Source: Novosphingobium sp. Chol11
GTDB taxonomy: Bacteria > Pseudomonadota > Alphaproteobacteria > Sphingomonadales > Sphingomonadaceae
Reading direction: 5' to 3'
Assembly (NCBI RefSeq): GCF_900218065.1
Contig: NZ_OBMU01000001.1
Coordinates: 1,994,882-2,058,881 of the forward strand
Length of the DNA: 64,000 nucleotides
Shown: piece after piece, positions 1-8,649 of the stretch
How the letters are laid out: every line of letters begins with the position of its first letter
How positions within the stretch are numbered: the stretch's first letter is position 1
Translations under genes and position numbers: made by a program
The notes under the pieces: generated by a model
What the model saw: the letters and a program-made list of their open reading frames with translations, nothing else
Databases searched by the model: none
Told to the model about the DNA's origin: nothing

Positions 1-149
1 CTTTCGCTGGGATGACAATAAGATATCAAAACGGCAGAAAAATCCGCCGTCCTAAACCTCCCGCTAACCATTCCGCATTAACCATCTGACGCAAGCGCAT
101 CTTGCGTCGCCGGACGACAGCCCGGCGGGCAGAATTTTCAGGGGTACTC

Positions 150-1013
150 ATGTTCGCAATCATTGGCCTGGTCGTGCTGCTCGCCATGGTGTTCGGCGGC
201 TTCATCTTCACGGGTGGCGACATCGGCCCGGTTCTGCATGCCCTGCCGCACGAAATGCTGATCATCGGCGGTGCCGCTGTCGGCGCGCTCATCATCGGCA
301 ACTCCGGCGCGGACCTGAAGGCGCTGGGCGGCGGCCTTGGCAAGGTGTTCAAGGGGCCCAAATACAAGAAGCAGGATTTCCTCGATTGCATCTTCCTCGT
401 CTCGCGCCTGATGAAGACGCTGCGCGTCGAAGGCCCGGTGGCGCTGGAACCGCATATCGAAGATCCGGCGAGTTCCACCATCTTCTCCGAATATCCGCGC
501 CTGATGGCGGACAAGACACTGATCCACCTGATCAGCGACACGCTGCGCCTGGTCGTCGTCTCCTCCGGCACGCTTGATCCCCACGCGGTCGAAGAGGTCA
601 TGGATAATGCCCTCAAGACCCATCATCATGAAGCGTTGAAGCCCGCCGATAACCTTCAGGGCCTTGCAGACGCCCTCCCCGCGCTCGGCATCGTCGCGGC
701 GGTACTCGGCGTCGTGAAGACCATGGGCTCGATCGACCAGCCCCCCGCGATCCTCGGCGGCATGATCGGTTCAGCGCTGGTCGGCACCTTCCTCGGCGTT
801 CTGCTCGCCTATGGCATGGTCGGCCCCTTCGCCAACCGCTGCCGCTCGGTGATCGAAGCGGACGGCTCGATGTATCATGTGGTGAAGCAGATCATCATCG
901 CATCGCTGCACGGCCACCCGCAGCCCTTGGTGATCGAGGCCGCACGCTCCAGCCTGACGCACGCCAACCAACCGGCCTTTGCTGAAGTCTTCGACGGCAT
1001 GCGGGGCAAATAA
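150..1013 (+). CDS. motA: Flagellar motor stator protein MotA
   Basis: Inner-membrane stator subunit that, with MotB, conducts ions to drive the flagellar motor. The 287-residue length fits the long alphaproteobacterial MotA form. It opens with a membrane helix (about residues 2-20) and a second hydrophobic segment at about 36-50. The cytoplasmic loop carries R92 and E100 in LRVEGPVALE, matching the conserved torque-generating Arg/Glu pair. Two C-terminal helices carry the family prolines (LPALGIV and YGMVGP). I chose ATG 150 because a GGGG stretch lies just upstream and the in-frame ATG at 102 adds a basic, non-membrane leader. motB follows after 3 bases, so the two are one operon. No other flagellar genes are in the window. 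Confidence 0.95.
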   Translation: MFAIIGLVVLLAMVFGGFIFTGGDIGPVLHALPHEMLIIGGAAVGALIIGNSGADLKALGGGLGKVFKGPKYKKQDFLDCIFLVSRLMKTLRVEGPVALEPHIEDPASSTIFSEYPRLMADKTLIHLISDTLRLVVVSSGTLDPHAVEEVMDNALKTHHHEALKPADNLQGLADALPALGIVAAVLGVVKTMGSIDQPPAILGGMIGSALVGTFLGVLLAYGMVGPFANRCRSVIEADGSMYHVVKQIIIASLHGHPQPLVIEAARSSLTHANQPAFAEVFDGMRGK

Positions 1014-1016
1014 GCC

Positions 1017-2075
1017 ATGGCGGACAAGAAGCGCGGCGCGAACGAGCCCGAACCAAGGCCGATCATCGTCAAGAAGATCATCGTCGATGGCCATGGCGGC
1101 CATCATGGCGGCGCGTGGAAAGTCGCCTATGCGGACTTTGTGACGGCGATGATGGCCTTCTTCCTGCTCATGTGGCTGCTCGGCGCGACCACCGAAAAGC
1201 AGCGCAAGGGCCTGGCCGACTATTTCACGCCGACGCTGGTCGAACTCAAAATGGCCTCGGCCGGGTCAAGCGGACTGTTCGGCGGCGATTCCATGGTCAG
1301 CAAGGAAAATTACCCGACGACCGGCGGCCAGGGCAATCTCGCCATCACCATCCCCCGCGACGCAAGCGGCACCAAGGATCAGGGCGGTAAGGCCACTCGC
1401 GCCGCCGACCGCATGAAGTTCGAAGCGGTGAAGAAGGAACTGGAAGCGCGCATGGCCCGCAAGAAGGGGCTCGACAAGCTGCGCCGCAACGTCCGCTTCA
1501 CCGAAACGCGCGAGGGGCTGCGCATCGACCTGATAGACGAAGCCAATTTCGCGATGTTCGCCATGGGCACCGACCGGTTGCTGCCACAGGCGCGCGATCT
1601 GGTGAGCGAAGTGGCGGGCGTCGTGCGCGGCATGCCCAACCCGCTGATTGTGCGCGGCCATACCGACGGCCTGCCCTACAGCTCAGGGCAGAGCATGAAC
1701 AACTGGATGCTTTCTTCCGCCCGTGCCGAAGCCACGCGCAAGACGCTGGCGGCGAGCGGCATCGGCAACGACCGCTTCGCCCGCATCGAAGGCGTCGCTG
1801 ACCGCGAACCTTTCGCCAAGGGCAATGTCTACGACCCGCGCAATCGCCGCATGTCGATCATCCTCGGCTGGAGCCAGGGCGGCGGCGGCAGCGGCAGCGA
1901 CGATCAGGGGCAGGACGAGGAAACCAAGGCCGCGATCAAGGAACGCGACGACCCCGCCCGCGTCGCTCGCGAGGAAGCGACGAAGATCGACATGGGCGGC
2001 ACGGGATTGCCCGCAGGGGTGCAGGTGATGAACCCAACCGCGCCGGGCACGTCGAGCAAGCCGGGGAAACATTGA
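1017..2075 (+). CDS. motB: Flagellar motor stator protein MotB
   Basis: Partner of MotA that anchors the stator to peptidoglycan. The single membrane helix near residues 36-56 contains YADFVTAMMAFFLLMWLL, where D40 is the predicted ion-carrying aspartate. The C-terminal half is an OmpA/MotB peptidoglycan-binding domain (about 165-285) with the recognisable RGHTDG stretch followed by SSARAEATRKTL and PRNRRMSI. The last 65 residues are low-complexity and charged, a common MotB tail. The start codon lies 3 bases after the motA stop. Length is 352 residues. Confidence 0.95.
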   Translation: MADKKRGANEPEPRPIIVKKIIVDGHGGHHGGAWKVAYADFVTAMMAFFLLMWLLGATTEKQRKGLADYFTPTLVELKMASAGSSGLFGGDSMVSKENYPTTGGQGNLAITIPRDASGTKDQGGKATRAADRMKFEAVKKELEARMARKKGLDKLRRNVRFTETREGLRIDLIDEANFAMFAMGTDRLLPQARDLVSEVAGVVRGMPNPLIVRGHTDGLPYSSGQSMNNWMLSSARAEATRKTLAASGIGNDRFARIEGVADREPFAKGNVYDPRNRRMSIILGWSQGGGGSGSDDQGQDEETKAAIKERDDPARVAREEATKIDMGGTGLPAGVQVMNPTAPGTSSKPGKH

Positions 2076-2091
2076 TCATTTTGGGGAGTGA

Positions 2092-2250
2092 GCACACTGT
2101 ATCCCTCTCCCCTTCAGGGGTCGACCAGAGGCACGCGACTCTGGCCGAGGTGCCGAGCGTAGCGCAGGCGGGAGAGGGGATATAGAGGCGGTCTCGGTGC
2201 CCCCCCTCTCCCCAGCCCTCTCCCCTGAAGGGGAGAGGGAGCAGGTCATT
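2092..2250. repeat. Intergenic repeat with CCTCTCCCC hairpins
   Basis: The gap between the convergent motB and histidine kinase genes contains repeated inverted CTCTCCCC/GGGGAGAG blocks. The clearest is a 9-bp stem with a TGAA loop at 2217-2238, with related arms at 2102-2119 and 2169-2181. Similar pyrimidine-rich palindromic elements are widespread in sphingomonad intergenic DNA (general knowledge). It may also serve as a bidirectional transcription stop, although no T-run follows the stem. Confidence 0.6.
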
Positions 2251-2275
2251 CAAAATCCCTTGAGCATTCCCACCC

Positions 2276-3622
2276 TCAAACCGGCAGCACCAAGCTCGCC
2301 TCCAGCCCGCCGCCTGCCCGGTTCGCAAGCTTCAGCGCCCCGCCATGCTCCGCCATGATCGCGCGCACCAGCGCAAGGCCTAGCCCAGCACCCCCGGTCT
2401 CCCGGTTCCGCGATCCCTCAAGCCGGGTGAAGGGCTCCATCATCTCATCCATCCGGTCCTCGGCAATGCCTGGCCCATCGTCCGCCACGACCAGCCGGAT
2501 CGTTCCTTCCTCCCGCACCACGGACACATGGGCACGCTCGCCATAGACGATCGCATTTTCGATGAGGTTGCGCAGCGCCCGCCTGATCTGCTGCGGCCGC
2601 ACGGAAGCCACCGCGCGCTCGCTCTCCGCCATCTCCGCCGGCGCGCCCAATTCTACGAAATCCTCCACCACCGCGTCGGCCAGCGCGGCGATGTCGACCT
2701 TCTGCGCCGCCTCGCTGCTCCGGCCCGCCCGCGCGAGTGAGAGAATATCCTCAAGCATCCGGTTCATCTCGTCGATCGTCTGCGACATGCGCACGCGCTC
2801 GCCTTCATCCTCCACCGACTCCGCCCGCACCCGCAGCGACGCGAGCGGCGTGCGCAGGTCATGGCCGATCGCGCCCAGCATCCGGTCCTTCTCGTCCAGC
2901 ATCGCGAAGATGCGGCTGCGCATCGCGTTGAAAGCCATGGTCAACTCGCGCACGTCACCGGGCCCACGCTCCTCCACGGGATCGGCCGACCCCGTCCGCG
3001 CAAATTGCTGCGCCGACCGGGTCAATTGTCCCAAAGGCCGCGCCAGCCTGCGCCCGACCCACAGCAGCGGCGCCAGCACGATCACGTAAAGGATTAGCGT
3101 CTGCCAGGCGAGCCAGCCGCCAAAGCGCGGCGCCCGATTTCCAGCCCGCGTCTGCGTCACCACCCATTTCCCCGGCGCATATTCGGCTGCCATCGTCAGC
3201 CGGCCGCCACGCGGCTCGCCCCGCATGTCGCCCATGACGCGCATCCTGATGCTGTCCGTGCGGCGCATCGGCGGCGGGCGATCTTCTTCAAACACTTGCA
3301 CCGAACGCATGGGGAAGCCGACCTCGGCGAACATGGCCAGCGCGCGCCGCTCAATCTCTGGCCGCGCCTCGCCCATCGGTATGGGAGGCGCGCGAAAGAA
3401 GCGCGCGCGGCCCGGACGAAGACGCGCAGGGGGCTCACCCCGGCTGTCGAGTGCATCGACGATGCGATAGACGCCGGGCGCCGTCTGCGCCGTCAACGTC
3501 ATCCGGTTCCGTTCTCGCAGCAGCAGCCCGAAATTGATCGCCTGCGCTACGAACAACGCAATCGCGACCAGGACGATGATCTGGCCCACCAGGCTCTGCG
3601 GCCACAGGCGAAGGCGCTTCAC
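2276..3622 (-). CDS. EnvZ/RstB-type sensor histidine kinase
   Basis: Inner-membrane sensor kinase paired with the response regulator just upstream. Two membrane helices (about 11-34 and 170-190) bracket a periplasmic domain of about 130 residues rich in Arg and Pro. A HAMP linker follows, then an H-box AIGHDLRTPL with H254 as predicted phospho-acceptor. The HATPase domain follows, with NLIENA (N-box), DDGPGIA (G1) and GGAGLGLAL (G2). I place the start at GTG 3622. Its GTG overlaps the TGA stop of the regulator gene by two bases, giving translational coupling. The longer in-frame start at 3664 would add residues that lie inside the regulator gene. The stimulus is not evident. Confidence 0.88.
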   Translation of the reverse strand: MKRLRLWPQSLVGQIIVLVAIALFVAQAINFGLLLRERNRMTLTAQTAPGVYRIVDALDSRGEPPARLRPGRARFFRAPPIPMGEARPEIERRALAMFAEVGFPMRSVQVFEEDRPPPMRRTDSIRMRVMGDMRGEPRGGRLTMAAEYAPGKWVVTQTRAGNRAPRFGGWLAWQTLILYVIVLAPLLWVGRRLARPLGQLTRSAQQFARTGSADPVEERGPGDVRELTMAFNAMRSRIFAMLDEKDRMLGAIGHDLRTPLASLRVRAESVEDEGERVRMSQTIDEMNRMLEDILSLARAGRSSEAAQKVDIAALADAVVEDFVELGAPAEMAESERAVASVRPQQIRRALRNLIENAIVYGERAHVSVVREEGTIRLVVADDGPGIAEDRMDEMMEPFTRLEGSRNRETGGAGLGLALVRAIMAEHGGALKLANRAGGGLEASLVLPV

Positions 3623-4338
3623 AGCTTCCTCACATCGGCCGACAGCGTATAGCCCCCGCCCCACACGGTCTTGATCAGCGTCGGGTTTTTCGGATCAGGC
3701 TCGATTTTCTTGCGGAGCCGACTGATCTGATTGTCGATCGCCCGGTCGAAGGCATTGGCTTCACGCCCCTGGGTGATGTCGAGCAACTGGTCCCGGCTCA
3801 GCACCTGATTGGGCCGGGTGGCAAAGGCCAGCATCAGATTATATTCCGCCGTGGACAGCGGTAACGAAACGCCCTCCTGATCCACCAGCACCCGTTCCTG
3901 CGTCTTCAAAAGCCAGCCGGCAAAGGCATAGGTTGCGCCATCGGGAGCCGTAACCCGCTGGCCGCCCGTCGCCACGCGGCGAAAAATCACCTTGATCCGC
4001 GCCACCAGTTCGCGCGGGGAAAAGGGCTTCAGCACATAATCGTCCGCGCCCATCTCCAGCCCGACGATCCGGTCCGTCTCCTCCGACTTCGCCGTCAGCA
4101 GAATGACCGGGATTTCGCTCGTCTCGCGTATGTGGCGGCAAAGCGACAGCCCGTCCTCGCCCGGCATCATGATGTCCAGGATCACCAGGTCGATCGCGTT
4201 CGCGTTCAGCCGCAGCCGCGCCTCCGCCGCGTTTTCGACGGCGGTCACGCGAAATCCGTTGCGGGAAAGATATTGCGCCAGCGGCTCGCGGATCGAACGC
4301 TCGTCATCGACGAGCAGCAGATGGGGTTTTTCGTTCAT
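3619..4338 (-). CDS. OmpR-family response regulator
   Basis: DNA-binding response regulator of 239 residues. The receiver domain (about 5-118) shows acidic D11/D12, phospho-acceptor D55 in VILDIMMPGEDG, the LLTAK threonine region and K104 in YVLKPFSPRE. The C-terminal domain (about 135-235) is a winged helix with TAEYNLMLAF, RDQLLDI and DRAIDNQISRLRKK, typical of OmpR/PhoB. It is the first gene of a two-gene unit with the histidine kinase, whose start overlaps its stop. The secreted EF-hand gene lies immediately upstream on the same strand and could be a target, but nothing in the sequence proves that. Confidence 0.9.
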   Translation of the reverse strand: MNEKPHLLLVDDERSIREPLAQYLSRNGFRVTAVENAAEARLRLNANAIDLVILDIMMPGEDGLSLCRHIRETSEIPVILLTAKSEETDRIVGLEMGADDYVLKPFSPRELVARIKVIFRRVATGGQRVTAPDGATYAFAGWLLKTQERVLVDQEGVSLPLSTAEYNLMLAFATRPNQVLSRDQLLDITQGREANAFDRAIDNQISRLRKKIEPDPKNPTLIKTVWGGGYTLSADVRKL

Positions 4339-4408
4339 GGAGGATATCTGTCACGACTATCTGCAGCTTGGAAGGGTGAAGGACACGCGCCTTCACCCTT
4401 CCTGAAGA

Positions 4409-5047
4409 TCAGTTGCGGGGAGCGGCGTCCGCCCCGCGCTTCGCCTGCCATGCCTGTCGCATGGCCTGACGCGCTTCCTTCATCTCGTCCGCGGTCACGA
4501 AGCCGTCCTTGTTGACGTCGGCCTTGTCGAACATCGCGAGCGGCTTGGCCATGAACTCGGCGCGCGTGATGACCCCGTCCTTCATCGCCTCGCCACGGGC
4601 GCCGCCGCCATGGAACATCCTGCCGCCGCCAAAGCCATGATGGCCGCGCTTGCCCCAATGGCCCTCCCGGCCCTTGCCGTCTTCACCGCGTCCAAAACGG
4701 GCCTGATGCCCGGCCGCGAACTCCGCCCTGCTGATCTGGCCGTTGCGGTCGGTGTCCAGAGCGGCAAAACGCTGGTCGAGCCGCGCCTGACGGCGGATTT
4801 CGCGATCTTCCTTAGTCAGCTTGCCATCGCGGTTGGCGTCCATCTTCGCAAAGCGCGCGTCGAGCGCTGCGGTCAGTTCAGCCTTGCTGATCTTGCCGTC
4901 CTTGTTCGCATCGGCCTTCGCCATCATGCCGCCATGGCGGCCACCGGGCCCGCCATCGCCCGGCTGCGCGAGCGCCATCTGCGTGCCCGCGAGCCCGCCA
5001 ACGAACAAGGCGCCGACAGCAGCAGTGCCCAGAAATTTGCGGATCAT
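4409..5047 (-). CDS. Secreted EF-hand calcium-binding protein
   Basis: Small exported protein with a signal peptide (MIRKFLGTAAVGALFVGGLAG, cleavage near the ALAQ motif) and four recognisable EF-hand loops. These are DANKDGKISKAE, DANRDGKLTKED, DTDRNGQISRAE and DVNKDGFVTADE. The linkers are rich in Gly, His and Arg. Calcium binding is expected from the Asp/Asn-x-Asp-x-Gly loops; no catalytic domain is visible. The start is ATG 5047 with GGAAGAGAAG as ribosome site. A TTG six codons upstream is in frame but overlaps that site. Proteins of this type are common in sphingomonads, but the physiological role is unknown. Confidence 0.8.
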   Translation of the reverse strand: MIRKFLGTAAVGALFVGGLAGTQMALAQPGDGGPGGRHGGMMAKADANKDGKISKAELTAALDARFAKMDANRDGKLTKEDREIRRQARLDQRFAALDTDRNGQISRAEFAAGHQARFGRGEDGKGREGHWGKRGHHGFGGGRMFHGGGARGEAMKDGVITRAEFMAKPLAMFDKADVNKDGFVTADEMKEARQAMRQAWQAKRGADAAPRN

Positions 5048-5186
5048 CTCTTCTCTTCCTTCCAAAGGGGTGCCGAACGGCCATCGCCGTCCTTGAAACC
5101 CCTTATGAGGAAGACTTGTCCCGCAAACTTGTCACGTCACGGGCTAAATTGTCGCAATATGTATCGCAGCGCCGCGCGCCGCGCCT

Positions 5187-5840
5187 CTAGCCCGCGATGA
5201 TCGCTCGCGCGCGCCCGGTCGCTTCCTGCGTATCGATCGCCAGCTTCTTGACCTCTGCCGCGACCACGGAAAATCCCCTGCCCGCTTCCCCCGCGCGCGC
5301 GGCTTCGATGGATGCGTTCAGGGCCAGCAAATTGGTCTGGCGCGCTATGCCAGCGATCGATCCGACGATGCTGTTAACTTCGCTAAGGACCCGCTCGACA
5401 TCGGCGCGGCGTTCGCTTTCCTGCAGGCGCAGCCGATGCTCGGCGTCTTCACGCGCGGCGACGGCGCGATATTGATCGCTGATGTCATGCGCGAACTTGA
5501 TGACGCCGGTCTGCATGCCGTCAGGCCCGAATGTCGGGTTGTAGCTGCCCCGGATCCATACCTGCTGCCTTTGCTTGTCCAGACGGCGATAGGACCCGGT
5601 ATCGAACTGCCCGGACTGGAGCCGGTCCCAGAATTCGGCATAGTCGCGCGACGCGGCATAGTCCGCTTCGCAGAACATGCGGTGATGACGACCTTCGACA
5701 TCAGCAAAGCGATAGCCGAACAGGTCCAGAAAATTATCGTTGGCCCCGGTCACGCGGCACTCGCGATCGAAGGTGACGATAGCCGTCGACCGCTCGATCG
5801 CCCGCCAGATCGACGCAGGCTCGATTTCAATACCTTGCAC
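5187..5840 (-). CDS. Soluble PAS domain, chemoreceptor-like signalling protein
   Basis: A 217-residue cytoplasmic protein with one PAS domain (about 10-120) followed by a short helical segment. The latter contains the conserved chemoreceptor tip, [20 protein letters not shown], where CheA and CheW bind. There is no membrane helix and no HAMP domain. The signalling hairpin is much shorter than in full receptors, ending about 25 residues after the tip at AIIAG, without the long return helix or a methylation region. Short PAS-MCP proteins of this form are known in Proteobacteria, so this may be complete. A truncated receptor is the alternative. Confidence 0.75.
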   Translation of the reverse strand: MQGIEIEPASIWRAIERSTAIVTFDRECRVTGANDNFLDLFGYRFADVEGRHHRMFCEADYAASRDYAEFWDRLQSGQFDTGSYRRLDKQRQQVWIRGSYNPTFGPDGMQTGVIKFAHDISDQYRAVAAREDAEHRLRLQESERRADVERVLSEVNSIVGSIAGIARQTNLLALNASIEAARAGEAGRGFSVVAAEVKKLAIDTQEATGRARAIIAG

Positions 5841-5887
5841 GGCAAATCTCCATCATGGGGATATGCCGTGCAGATGGTTAATTCGAC

Positions 5888-5923
5888 GCTAAATTATATA
5901 GCGAAGCTAAATTATATAGCGAA
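5888..5923. repeat. Two tandem 18-bp repeats
   Basis: GCTAAATTATATAGCGAA occurs twice head to tail in the AT-rich gap between argG and the PAS-MCP gene. Each copy begins with GCTA and has TAGC eleven bases on, so each can form a weak dyad. It lies upstream of the PAS-MCP gene (which reads leftward from 5840) and could be a regulator site, or it may be a chance duplication. Confidence 0.6.
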
Positions 5924-5933
5924 AGTGATATCA

Positions 5934-7151
5934 TCAGCCGTCGCGGCGACCCAAAAGACGAAGCCGCAGCGCATTGAGCTTGATGAAGCCCGCCGCATCG
6001 CGCTGGTCATAAGCGCCCGCATCATCCTCGAACGTCACGACCTTTTCGCTGTAGAGCGAATAGGGCGACTTGCGCCCGACGACATAGACGCCGCCCTTGT
6101 ACAGCTTCAGGCGAACCGTGCCCGTCACCTTTTCCTGGCTGTAGTCGATCGCGGCCTGCAACATCTCGCGCTCTGGCGAGAACCAGAAGCCGTTGTAGAT
6201 GAGTTCAGCATATTTGGGCGCCAGCTCATCCTTCAGATGTGCCGCGCCGCGATCGAGCGTCAACTGTTCGATACCTCGGTGGGCGAGATAATAAATGGCG
6301 CCGCCCGGCGTTTCATACATGCCGCGCGACTTCATGCCCACGAAGCGGTTTTCGACCAGGTCGAGGCGGCCGATGCCATGCTTGCGGCCATATTCGTTCA
6401 GCGTTTCGAGCAGCGTCGCGGGGCTCATGCCCACGCCGTTGATCGCCACGCCATCGCCGCGTTCGAAATCGATGGTGATATATTCCGGCGCGTCGGGCGC
6501 ATCTTCCGGGTTCACCGTGCGCGAATAGACATAGTCGGGCACTTCTTCCCACGGATCTTCCAGCACCTTGCCCTCGGACGAGGTGTGCAGCATGTTCGCG
6601 TCGGTCGAAAACGGGCTTTCGCCGCGCTTGTCCCGAGGAATCGGGATCTGGTGCTGCTCGGCGAATTCGATCAGGCGCGTGCGGCTGGTCAGGTCCCATT
6701 CCCGCCACGGCGCGATCACCTTGATATCGGGTGACAGCGCATAATAGCCCAGTTCGAAGCGGACCTGGTCATTACCCTTGCCAGTCGCGCCGTGCGAAAC
6801 CGCGTCCGCGCCGACCTGCCGCGCAATCTCGATCTGCCGCTTGGCGATCAGCGGGCGGGCAATCGACGTGCCCAGCAGATAGAGTCCCTCATAAAGCGCA
6901 TTGCCGCGCATCATCGGGAACACATAATCCTTCACAAATTCTTCGCGCAGGTCATCGATAAAGATATGCTCGTCGCGCACCCCCATCAGCTTGGCCTTCT
7001 GGCGCGCGGGCTCCAACTCCTCGCCCTGCCCCAGATCGGCCGTGAAGGTCACGACTTCGCATTGGTAGGTCTGCTGCAACCATTTCAGGATCACGCTTGT
7101 GTCGAGCCCTCCTGAGAAGGCAAGGACAATGCGGTTGATCTTATCGGACAT
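5934..7151 (-). CDS. argG: Argininosuccinate synthase
   Basis: ATP-dependent condensation of citrulline and aspartate, the penultimate step of arginine synthesis, in the cytoplasm. The N-terminal pyrophosphate loop [12 protein letters not shown] is intact, and the family blocks [20 protein letters not shown] and [10 protein letters not shown] are present. The product is 405 residues, the usual family length. I chose ATG 7151 (MSDKINRIV), since an in-frame start 33 codons upstream gives a leader unlike any ArgG. No other arginine gene is nearby. Confidence 0.97.
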   Translation of the reverse strand: MSDKINRIVLAFSGGLDTSVILKWLQQTYQCEVVTFTADLGQGEELEPARQKAKLMGVRDEHIFIDDLREEFVKDYVFPMMRGNALYEGLYLLGTSIARPLIAKRQIEIARQVGADAVSHGATGKGNDQVRFELGYYALSPDIKVIAPWREWDLTSRTRLIEFAEQHQIPIPRDKRGESPFSTDANMLHTSSEGKVLEDPWEEVPDYVYSRTVNPEDAPDAPEYITIDFERGDGVAINGVGMSPATLLETLNEYGRKHGIGRLDLVENRFVGMKSRGMYETPGGAIYYLAHRGIEQLTLDRGAAHLKDELAPKYAELIYNGFWFSPEREMLQAAIDYSQEKVTGTVRLKLYKGGVYVVGRKSPYSLYSEKVVTFEDDAGAYDQRDAAGFIKLNALRLRLLGRRDG

Positions 7152-7316
7152 GGGTGGAGCGACCTTCCTTAAAAACTTGGCCTGGTGCTGGCGCGAAATT
7201 ACCGGCGCGCCGGTATCAGGGGTCGGCCCCAAGTGCAACCGAATCGACATGGATCAAGCAAGCAAAGGGGGCGGCACCTTGCGATGCCGCGCCCGTATGC
7301 TGATCGTCCGGTGGCT

Positions 7317-8261
7317 TTAGCGCGTTTGCGGCTTGAAGCTCATCCGGCGATTGCGATCCGCGCCCATCCGATAGACGGTCTGCATCTGCGGTTCGGCATG
7401 GATCGTCTGCGGCGGCACGGCGGCTGGCGCATTACCATAAGGCGCCTGCTCCAGCTTCTCCTGCTGGGCGAGCAGGAACCGCGCCCGCGCGAGGCGCTTG
7501 CGCTGCGTCCGGAAGGGATTGTCCGCGCTCGGCGGTGCGGCGACCATCGCCTCCAGACTGGAGCCATAAGCAGCCCCGGCAGCAAGCGGCGGGGCGGCGG
7601 GCGCGCGCGCGACAGCGGCTTCAGCTATCGGCGCGGCAGCAGCAGGCTCCTCGACGATCGGGGCCGCCGACGTGGCGAAGACCTCGTCCTCCGCTTCCAC
7701 ACGACTGCGGCGGCGACGAACGGCTGCCGCCCCGCCGATTCCGGCGAGCAGCAATGCGCCACCGCCCAGAGCCCAGAGCAGCGATTCGCTTGGACCAGCA
7801 TCGGCAGCACTCGCTTCCCGCACCTCAGCCGTTGCAGCGGCAGCAGGTGCAGCTTCGCTCGGCGCAGGCACCGGAGCAACGGCAGCCTCACGCTGCGGAG
7901 CCGCCGCTACTGGTTGCGCCTCCGTCCGCTCCACCGATCGCGCAGATTCAGCGCGGGGAGCGGACCTTACCGGCGCAGTCGCCGTGCGCGCACGCGGCCG
8001 GTCAGCGACAGGAGCCGCCGCCGTTTCGGCTTCCGAAGCAGCCACCGCAGCATTCAGCCGCTCTTCAACCGAGCTTGTCGGCTGGACCATCGCTTGAGGA
8101 GCCGGTGCGGAAGGCGTCACAACCGGTGGCGGCACGACGACAGTTGGCGAAGCCGCGTCCGGAGCAACAGCTTCCTGCGCGAAAGAATAGGTTGAACCAA
8201 GGGCCAGAACAGCGGCAATCGCGGCGCCAGCCGGGCGAGCAGAATGAATATATCCTCTCAT
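7317..8261 (-). CDS. Ala/Pro-rich single-pass membrane protein, unknown function
   Basis: A 314-residue protein with a signal peptide (about residues 1-28) and a long low-complexity Ala/Pro/Glu region presumed to be outside the membrane. One membrane helix follows (LLWALGGGALLLAGIGGAAAV, about 160-182), then the basic stop-transfer stretch RRRRSR and a C-terminal cytoplasmic region. The cytoplasmic part includes FRTQRKRLARARFLLAQQEKLE, likely an amphipathic helix. No enzymatic motif is visible. Such proteins are frequent in sphingomonads without assigned function. It reads in the same direction as argG but 165 bases upstream of it, so it could be independent. Confidence 0.7.
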   Translation of the reverse strand: MRGYIHSARPAGAAIAAVLALGSTYSFAQEAVAPDAASPTVVVPPPVVTPSAPAPQAMVQPTSSVEERLNAAVAASEAETAAAPVADRPRARTATAPVRSAPRAESARSVERTEAQPVAAAPQREAAVAPVPAPSEAAPAAAATAEVREASAADAGPSESLLWALGGGALLLAGIGGAAAVRRRRSRVEAEDEVFATSAAPIVEEPAAAAPIAEAAVARAPAAPPLAAGAAYGSSLEAMVAAPPSADNPFRTQRKRLARARFLLAQQEKLEQAPYGNAPAAVPPQTIHAEPQMQTVYRMGADRNRRMSFKPQTR

Positions 8262-8428
8262 AGCCCAAACTAAACCAACGAGCTTTTCAATTGACCGCAG
8301 ACGTGGTCACGGATTCACGACGAGTTGATTTTCACGAAGGACGAGTTGTTTTATCTCACCCTAAGATGAATATCCATTCATCTTGTGTGACCTACACCGC
8401 TCCCTCTGACTGCTTACCATCCCGACCG

Positions 8429-8623
8429 CTATTCAACCGGATCGACGTCGCCATCACGTCTGCTACCATCCAGCAGCCGCTCCACCCGCGCCTCTTCGGC
8501 CCGCCGCACCTCGCGCTCGGCCTTCGTCTGGCCGAACTTCGCCCGATTGGCAGAAGCCACCCGCTCCTTGTCCCTCCGCGCCTTGACCTTGCGCGCCTGC
8601 CGCAGATTGATGATGTCGGCCAT
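8429..8623 (-). CDS. DUF4169 family protein
   Basis: A 64-residue, highly charged protein starting MADIINLRQARKVKARRDKE. That opening and the KFGQTKAER motif are characteristic of the small alphaproteobacterial DUF4169 family, whose function is unknown. It is predicted to be mostly helical and cytoplasmic. It is 26 bases downstream of the acyltransferase gene, on the same strand. Confidence 0.8.
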   Translation of the reverse strand: MADIINLRQARKVKARRDKERVASANRAKFGQTKAEREVRRAEEARVERLLDGSRRDGDVDPVE

Positions 8624-8649
8624 TCTTCACCTCCGATCAGCCACAGCGT

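Noticed and set aside
5436..6734. A 432-codon frame on the plus strand
   Set aside because: It is the antisense of argG and the PAS-MCP gene and has no family features.
7185..8263. Arg/Gln/Ser-rich plus-strand proteins opposite the Ala/Pro-rich gene
   Set aside because: They mirror the low-complexity Ala/Pro coding of the real minus-strand gene.
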